This document shows positions 15,078-18,998 of a stretch of DNA of 18,998 bases, one piece after another. The first letter of the stretch is position 1. Each line of letters opens with the position of its first letter. The notes under the pieces are model-generated. The model searched no databases and had not been told where the DNA came from. It was given only the letters and a program-made list of their open reading frames with translations. The position numbers and the translations under genes were made by a program. This DNA comes from CAYPCH01 sp964409165 (GTDB taxonomy: Bacteria > Bacillota > Clostridia > Acetivibrionales > Acetivibrionaceae): the NCBI GenBank assembly GCA_964409165.1, contig CAYPCH010000073.1, forward strand, positions 1 through 18,998, written 5' to 3'.

Positions 15078-15165
15078 TATTGAATGCGATAAAGATTTTA
15101 CATCGCACTTCAATATTACAACATCACGAAAATTAGTTTTTTCAATATAGAATCATTATCGTGAT
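15078..15165 (+). repeat. Dispersed repeat family R2, copy 2 (compact)
   Basis: Block a (15078-15114) folds as TTGAATGCGAT against ATCGCACTTCAA with one bulged base. Block b (15123-15165) folds as ATCACGAAAAT against ATTATCGTGAT with one mismatch. The blocks are 8 bp apart. It lies 130 bp upstream of xerD in the same orientation as copy 1, so xerD is bracketed by direct repeats. Confidence 0.7.
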
Positions 15166-15440
15166 AATACAAATACAATTATCATGTTCAATCTCTCATA
15201 TTATATAAAAATTTCTAGCTATAGTGCAATAATCTTCCATGCTAAGTGTAATAGTTTGTTAGTTTGTATAAAAATGCTAGGGCTTTTTTGTGCAAATGCA
15301 ACAAAAAAAATTAATTATTTATTTCCATACTTTACATATTTCTTATTATCGACACTTTTATATATGTCTATACATGAATTATATATTTCTTTTACATATT
15401 ATTCTAGTGTTTTTTAAGTGCATTTGAAACTTTTGTTAAT
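15166..15440. other. AT-rich gap between spoIIM end and R2 copy 2
   Basis: 275 bases of very AT-rich DNA. A plus-strand frame starting at 15184 has no ribosome site and a composition set by base bias, so I do not call it a gene. I see no clear terminator for spoIIM and no further repeat. The stretch 14948-15077, upstream of xerD, holds only the xerD ribosome site and AT-rich sequence. Confidence 0.5.
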
Positions 15441-16088
15441 TTAAATAGTTATCATCCTTATAAAAACCGGAGTAACATATGCCTCAATCAAAATACCGAA
15501 TATTATAAAGCATGAAAAGAACAGAGTTACAAAACAATATGCAAAAAAGCTTGTTTTTAAAGTTTCTTTTGTCGTATGATTCATACTATTGTCTTTTTTT
15601 ATAGAGCGACCTTTTATAATATTCAGCGAAAAATTAATACCGTTAACACCAAGAGCTATAATACATGGAATTATAATTATTTCCTTCGGAAGTACTGTAA
15701 GAAGCATAAATGTCACTCCCTTAAATCCTAAAAGGTCTATTATAAATCCTGATGTAAATCCTGTAATAAACCCCCTTATGCCAACCAGAAAATAAATAAA
15801 AGGTACACCTATTATTGTAAGTCCCAATATCCATAGAATAGCTACAATCTTAATGTTTTCAATAATTCCAATCCTTAGTATCTCGTTACTGTCAACCCTT
15901 TGGTTTTCAAAAAGCTGCAAAAAACCCTGAAAGTAGTTTACAAGCTCATTCTTTTGTATTGAACTTAAACCATTTACCGTAAAGGCTCCTAAAGATACTC
16001 CAACAACAAAAGCAAGGAACAGGAAAAAGTATGAGTTTATATTGTTTTTTATATGCTTGTATAGCACCTCACGTACTTTTGATATCAA
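15441..16088 (-). CDS. spoIIM: Stage II sporulation protein M
   Basis: A 215-residue membrane protein of the SpoIID-SpoIIM-SpoIIP engulfment complex, in which it anchors the peptidoglycan hydrolases SpoIID and SpoIIP in the mother-cell membrane. Membrane segments are at about 18-38, 79-104, 110-121, 125-150 and 182-205. The LPKEIIIIPCI segment (133-143) is the equivalent of LPHGVIEL in the SpoIIM-like protein at 2926-3903. Length and position upstream of xerD match SpoIIM of spore formers. The TTG start (16086-16088) has an AGGGG ribosome site 7 nt upstream. Two terminators upstream isolate it from the nudix gene, so it should have its own promoter. GAATTTA-N14-CATAGGAAT at 16131-16160 vaguely resembles a sigma-E promoter. 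Confidence 0.93.
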   Translation of the reverse strand: MISKVREVLYKHIKNNINSYFFLFLAFVVGVSLGAFTVNGLSSIQKNELVNYFQGFLQLFENQRVDSNEILRIGIIENIKIVAILWILGLTIIGVPFIYFLVGIRGFITGFTSGFIIDLLGFKGVTFMLLTVLPKEIIIIPCIIALGVNGINFSLNIIKGRSIKKDNSMNHTTKETLKTSFFAYCFVTLFFSCFIIFGILIEAYVTPVFIRMITI

Positions 16089-16125
16089 TTTTTATCCCCT
16101 CTTGTTAAATAAAATCTTAATTTTT

Positions 16126-16143
16126 CATTCATTCCTATGAATG
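16126..16143. promoter_or_regulatory. 7-bp palindrome upstream of spoIIM
   Basis: CATTCAT (16126-16132) and ATGAATG (16137-16143) are perfect inverted copies around TCCT. They overlap the possible -10 region of spoIIM (CATAGGAAT on the minus strand, 16131-16139). A regulator site or a small leader hairpin is possible. Confidence 0.35.
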
Positions 16144-16173
16144 TCTCTCATAATAAATTCTATGCGCAGGGAC

Positions 16174-16208
16174 AAAAAAAAATTACAATACATGCCTGTG
16201 TATTGTAA
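16174..16208 (-). terminator. Rho-independent terminator upstream of spoIIM
   Basis: A perfect 10-bp stem, TTACAATACA (16183-16192) with TGTATTGTAA (16199-16208) and a 6-nt loop, is followed on the minus strand by nine consecutive T (16174-16182). It would stop transcripts from the proC-rnhA-nudix unit. Confidence 0.8.
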
Positions 16209-16225
16209 ACTTTACTAAAAAGACT

Positions 16226-16260
16226 AAAAAGCTTTGGGACATCGAGTCCCAAGGTTTTTT
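16226..16260. terminator. Bidirectional terminator after the nudix gene
   Basis: TTGGGAC (16234-16240) pairs with GTCCCAA (16246-16252) around ATCGA. The stem continues through wobble pairs and then A5 against T-rich sequence. T-runs follow on both strands. With 16174-16208 it forms a tandem pair. Confidence 0.8.
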
Positions 16261-16339
16261 GCCGGATTTCCTTTCAGGAAATAGCCCTATTAAAAATCGA
16301 CTTCTTAAGCTATATTTTTATAAGCCATTCTTTGATAAA

Positions 16340-16888
16340 CTATATTTTTATTTCTCCCTTTATAATTTTATCTGCCAGCAATATGCCTATTATTGTTTTT
16401 GAATCGGTTATTTCATGGTTTAAAACCATATCTATAAGTTTTTTAATCGGTATTCTTTCACTGGATATAAATTCATCTTCGTCTGCACATGCTTCACCTT
16501 CACTCAACTCAGTTGCAACATACATATGAAGTACTTCATCACAAAAACCAGGAGTGCTGTTTACACTTAATATATGATTCATTTTAGCCGTTTCAAGTCC
16601 GGTTTCCTCCTTAAGCTCCCTGTGTGCACAAACCATAGGTTCTTCTCCTTTATCAAGCTTGCCTGCCGGAACTTCAAGCGATTCTTTTCCTATTGGTTTT
16701 CTGTATTGTCTTACCATGTATAATTCACCATTATCTGAAATGGGTATTACTACAGAAGCCCCTGGATGTGTCACAAGGTCACGGGTCGCTTTTTTCCCAT
16801 TAGGCAAAGTAACTTCCAGGAGATCTACACCTATTATATTGCCTTGGTACATGTTCTTTCTTGAGATTGTCTTTTCTTCGTAATTCAT
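16340..16888 (-). CDS. Nudix hydrolase, ADP-ribose pyrophosphatase type
   Basis: A 182-residue cytoplasmic enzyme with a complete Nudix box at 76-98: G76, E82, R90-E91, E94-E95, G97, with LKEET at the core. The RQYRKPIGKESLEVPAGK segment before it and VNSTPGFCDE after it are characteristic of the NudF/ADP-ribose pyrophosphatase branch, which splits ADP-ribose to AMP and ribose-5-phosphate. In Bacillus nudF also lies near spoIIM, which supports the assignment. The ATG at 16886-16888 has GGGAGG about 10 nt upstream. It lies 46 bp after rnhA, probably last in the proC-rnhA-nudix unit, and is followed by two terminators. Substrate is inferred from family only. Confidence 0.9.
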   Translation of the reverse strand: MNYEEKTISRKNMYQGNIIGVDLLEVTLPNGKKATRDLVTHPGASVVIPISDNGELYMVRQYRKPIGKESLEVPAGKLDKGEEPMVCAHRELKEETGLETAKMNHILSVNSTPGFCDEVLHMYVATELSEGEACADEDEFISSERIPIKKLIDMVLNHEITDSKTIIGILLADKIIKGEIKI

Positions 16889-16934
16889 AGCATTTATCCT
16901 CCCTGTGTGAAAACAATTTACTTTTTTACTTTCT

Positions 16935-17378
16935 TTATTTTTCTTTGTTTTTCTTTATTTCGCCTGTTGCCAATTTGTCACATCTGTTATTGTACTCATT
17001 GTCGCTATGTCCTTTTACTTTAACCCATTTGATTTTGTGAATTTCATTTAATCTGTCAAGCTCTTTCCATAAATCAATATTCTTAACCTCTTCTTTACTG
17101 GAATTAATCCAGCCATTAGCTTTCCAATTGTCTACCCAGTTCTTTAAAAACCCGTTTACAAGATACGCACTGTCACTGTGCAATTCTACCCGGCAGGGCT
17201 CTTTTAGAAGCTTCAGCGCTTCAATAGCAGCCTTTAATTCCATTTTATTGTTTGTTGTGCTCTGTTCAAAACCCGATAATTCCTTTTCATGTTCTCCATA
17301 TTTTAATACAGCACCCCAGCCACCGTCTCCGGGATTACCTGAACAGGCACCATCAGTATATATTATGACTTTTTTCAT
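16935..17378 (-). CDS. rnhA: Ribonuclease HI
   Basis: A 147-residue nuclease that cleaves RNA in RNA-DNA hybrids. The catalytic residues fall at near-canonical positions: D9 (YTDGACSGNPG), E47 (NNKMELKA), D69 (HSDSAYLVNG), H124 (VKGHSDNEYN) and D134 (NRCDKLA). The W-rich basic handle (KNWVDNWKANGWINSS, 79-94) of the E. coli-type enzyme is present. The ATG at 17376-17378 has AAGGAG 6 nt upstream, and the gene begins 27 bp after proC. The tail is a short Lys-rich run (EIKKNKEK). Confidence 0.95.
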   Translation of the reverse strand: MKKVIIYTDGACSGNPGDGGWGAVLKYGEHEKELSGFEQSTTNNKMELKAAIEALKLLKEPCRVELHSDSAYLVNGFLKNWVDNWKANGWINSSKEEVKNIDLWKELDRLNEIHKIKWVKVKGHSDNEYNNRCDKLATGEIKKNKEK

Positions 17379-17405
17379 AACAGCTCCTTATAATTCATCA
17401 GTTCC

Positions 17406-18221
17406 TTAATCAAACACTTTTCCTATTTCACGTGCTTTTTTAGTACATTCATTCATTGCATCCATAACTGAATACCTGAATCGATTTTTTTCCAAAACGC
17501 TTACTGCCTCAATTGTGGTACCTGCCGGTGAACAAACCTGATCTTTAAGTTCACCCGGGTGCTTGCCTGTCTCAAGAACCATTTTAGCGGACCCCAACAC
17601 AGTTTGAGAGGCCAGCCTGTACGCAAGATTCCTAGGTATACCCGATAAAACTGCTGCATCAGCCATTGCCTCAATAAACATAAATACATACGCCGGACTA
17701 CTTCCTGTAAGTGCTGTAACTTCACTCATAAGCTTTTCATCCAATAGTTCCACTTTACCAAAACACTCAAGAATACTCTTTACACCAGAAATATCCTTTT
17801 CTGAAATATTCTCTCCGCAGGACATCAAGGTCATACCTTCTCCTACAAAAGCAGGCGTATTAGGCATTGTTCTTATTACTTTTTTATCCTCACCTATAAT
17901 CTGTTTGTAAAATTTTACAGGTACTCCTACAGCGACAGAAACAAGAATCTTATTATTGTCAAATGCACTCTTGCATGATTCAAGAACTTTTTTTAATTGA
18001 TTCGGCTTTATGGCAACAATAATTATGTCTGCATTTTGAACAGTCTCTATCTCACTTTCCATTATGCTTATTCCCGTTTCTTCCTTAAGCTTCAAAAGCT
18101 TTTCCCTGTCAATATCATAAACAAATATATTATCCTTTTTAACAATGTTTGAACCCGATACGCTTCTTATCATGGCATATCCCATATTTCCAGCACCGAT
18201 AAAACCAATTTTCTTATTCAT
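17406..18221 (-). CDS. proC: Pyrroline-5-carboxylate reductase
   Basis: A 271-residue NAD(P)H-dependent enzyme that reduces 1-pyrroline-5-carboxylate to proline, the last step of proline synthesis. It has a Rossmann nucleotide-binding motif GFIGAGNMG (6-14), AIKP (70-73), RTMPNTPA (117-124), and the C-terminal dimerisation and active-site region LTGSSPAY (171-178) and HPGELKDQVCSPAGTTI (221-237). Length is normal. The ATG at 18219-18221 has AAGGGAGG 6 nt upstream. It is the first gene of proC-rnhA-nudix. The 200 bp upstream are AT-rich without a promoter I would defend; TTCTAAATAA occurs twice in tandem near 18370-18395. Confidence 0.95.
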   Translation of the reverse strand: MNKKIGFIGAGNMGYAMIRSVSGSNIVKKDNIFVYDIDREKLLKLKEETGISIMESEIETVQNADIIIVAIKPNQLKKVLESCKSAFDNNKILVSVAVGVPVKFYKQIIGEDKKVIRTMPNTPAFVGEGMTLMSCGENISEKDISGVKSILECFGKVELLDEKLMSEVTALTGSSPAYVFMFIEAMADAAVLSGIPRNLAYRLASQTVLGSAKMVLETGKHPGELKDQVCSPAGTTIEAVSVLEKNRFRYSVMDAMNECTKKAREIGKVFD

Positions 18222-18422
18222 AAATTGCCTCCCTTAATATGCTATCATTTTCTTTATTTATCTTCGTTTTTTACAGTATTTCATTTTAGTTTGTATAAGA
18301 TCCCTTAATATACTCCCTAACAAGAATAATATATATATATTACCATAAAAGAATTTAAAATTTACAATATTCTAAATAATTTAAGTTCTAAATAAATTTT
18401 AATCAAAATTTATTATTTCCCA

Positions 18423-18451
18423 TTGACACAAAATAAAAGCTATTATATACT
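18423..18451 (+). promoter_or_regulatory. Promoter of tRNA-Trp
   Basis: A consensus TTGACA (18423-18428), a 17-bp spacer and TATACT (18446-18451) lie 13 bp before the tRNA 5' end, the expected layout for a strong vegetative promoter. Confidence 0.8.
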
Positions 18452-18464
18452 ATAAAGGCGTCGA

Positions 18465-18540
18465 AGGGGTATAGCTCAATTGGTAGAGTAGCGGTCTCCA
18501 AAACCGTTGGTTGCGGGTTCGATTCCTGTTGCCCCTGCCA
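18465..18540 (+). tRNA. tRNA-Trp (anticodon CCA)
   Basis: A 76-nt cloverleaf. Acceptor AGGGGTA pairs with TGCCCCT (18530-18536), with discriminator G and genomically encoded CCA (18538-18540). The D-arm is GCTC/GAGT, the anticodon stem GCGGT/ACCGT with loop CTCCAAA giving anticodon CCA (18498-18500), and the T-arm GCGGG/CCTGT with TTCGATT. It is transcribed alone, between its own promoter and terminator. Confidence 0.95.
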
Positions 18541-18543
18541 GAT

Positions 18544-18586
18544 AAAAAAGCCTTATTTCTATACAGTATAGAAATAAGGCTTTTTT
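18544..18586 (+). terminator. Long-stem terminator of tRNA-Trp
   Basis: A perfect inverted repeat of 21 bp (18544-18564 against 18566-18586) with GCCTTATTTCTATAC as its core and flanking A6/T6 runs. T-runs on both strands make it bidirectional, so it may also stop transcription arriving from the right-edge gene. Confidence 0.85.
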
Positions 18587-18603
18587 CAACATTTTTGAGT
18601 CGG

Positions 18604-18648
18604 TGAGTCAAGTGAGTCAAGGGACGGTTCTTTGACTCACCTGACTCA
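18604..18648. repeat. REP-like palindrome with GGGACGGTTC core
   Basis: TGAGTC (18604-18609) and GTGAGTCAA (18612-18620) pair exactly with GACTCA (18643-18648) and TTGACTCAC (18632-18640). This leaves a 2x2 internal loop and the apical GGGACGGTTCT. From memory, such GGGACGGTTC palindromes are common dispersed elements in Clostridia and relatives, often associated with REP-associated (Y1/IS200-like) transposases. No transposase is visible here. Confidence 0.65.
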
Positions 18649-18675
18649 GTCCCCGCCTTTGTACTGTATTCCTAA

Positions 18676-18780
18676 TTATATCAAAACCTCTGCTATTTGA
18701 CGTATTGATAATGCTGATGCTTTAAAATTCATAGATTCATAGGCAACACGTAAGCCCTTTCTATGTTCTGTTAAAAAATG
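18676..18780 (-). pseudogene. Possible relic coding segment (34 codons, no start)
   Basis: A frame open between stops reads HFLTEHRKGLRVAYESMN and then ends in ALSIRQIAEVLI. The ending recalls the LSIRQI-type helix seen near the C-terminus of some REP-associated transposases and in other helix-turn-helix proteins. It is in the same frame as the right-edge gene, after two stop codons. It could be a remnant of either, or chance. There is no start and no ribosome site. Confidence 0.2.
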
Positions 18781-18792
18781 TTATTCCTTAAC

Positions 18793-18998
18793 TCATTTGT
18801 CATATTTCAAGTTTTGGTAATACTCAATAATACAATCAATAAACTTTATAGGATCCTTAATGCTTTGTTCTTCTAATTCTTTTACAATGCTTTCAGGAGA
18901 TAGTAAAGGCGAATATTTTTCAAAGTACATTGAGAATTTAATATCAACAGCATGTATTCCAGCATTCTTAATGAATAAAGGGTCTTTATTATATTCTG
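18793..18998 (-). CDS. C-terminal end of an unrecognised protein
   Basis: The last 67 codons of a minus-strand gene that begins beyond the right edge, ending at TGA 18793-18795. The sequence is acidic and coding-like: IKNAGIHAVDIKFSMYFEKY, SPLLSPESIVKELEEQSIKD, then FIDCIIEYYQNLKYDK. I do not recognise it. A regulator with a WYL-type C-terminus is one thought, because of the SPES-x-VKELEE segment followed by Tyr, but I would not rely on it. Confidence 0.6.
   Translation of the reverse strand, partial: EYNKDPLFIKNAGIHAVDIKFSMYFEKYSPLLSPESIVKELEEQSIKDPIKFIDCIIEYYQNLKYDK

Noticed and set aside
13838..15165. xerD plus flanking direct repeats as a mobile integrase cassette
   Set aside because: xerD is in its conserved housekeeping position, a third repeat copy occurs elsewhere, and no attachment core is visible.
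13838..15165. CRISPR array
   Set aside because: Only two widely separated copies with internal dyads; no regular spacers and no cas genes.
15184..15417. 77-codon plus-strand frame
   Set aside because: No ribosome site, composition explained by AT-rich DNA, and next to a stem-loop repeat; no recognisable protein.
18465..18998. Integrated element at the tRNA-Trp 3' end
   Set aside because: No integrase and no duplicated tRNA 3' end within the window.

Overview
The window is AT-rich chromosomal DNA from an endospore-forming, low-GC Gram-positive bacterium, most likely a member of the Clostridia. The evidence is the conserved run proC - rnhA - nudix hydrolase - spoIIM - xerD - deoB - pdp - dacF, read right to left on the minus strand. 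This resembles the Bacillus/Clostridium spoIIM-xerD-drm-pupG-dacF neighbourhood. Strong AGGAGG-like ribosome sites and GTG/TTG starts fit the same group. I cannot name the species.

Layout, left to right. 1-458: short broken reading frames, probably decayed genes. 459-2773: a minus-strand unit of RDD membrane protein, MATE-family transporter and a small membrane protein. 2926-3903: a plus-strand SpoIIM-family (DUF95) protein, divergent from RDD and convergent with the next unit. 3940-9230: a tightly overlapping minus-strand operon of polytopic membrane protein, DUF4129, DUF4350, MoxR AAA+ ATPase and DUF58. With the RDD and SpoIIM-like genes this makes a complete MoxR/DUF58 membrane cluster. 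9499-13484: dacF (D-Ala-D-Ala carboxypeptidase), pdp and deoB. 14063-14947: xerD. 15441-16088: spoIIM. 16340-18221: nudix hydrolase, rnhA and proC. 18465-18540: tRNA-Trp with its own promoter and terminator. The right edge holds a REP-like palindrome and the C-terminal end of an unrecognised gene.

How the genes work together. deoB and pdp salvage (deoxy)ribose-1-phosphate and nucleosides. dacF and spoIIM belong to cell-wall remodelling and engulfment. xerD resolves chromosome dimers. The MoxR cluster looks like a membrane-embedded ATPase/vWA-type assembly system of unknown substrate.

The most unusual content is between genes. Two ~132-bp MITE-like elements in opposite orientation bracket deoB-pdp, each flanked by 7-bp direct repeats. 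A second dispersed repeat family has two copies flanking xerD and a shortened inverted copy between the moxR and DUF58 genes. A GGGACGGTTC-type palindrome follows tRNA-Trp, and a 15-bp triple tandem repeat lies in the RDD/SpoIIM-like divergent promoter region.
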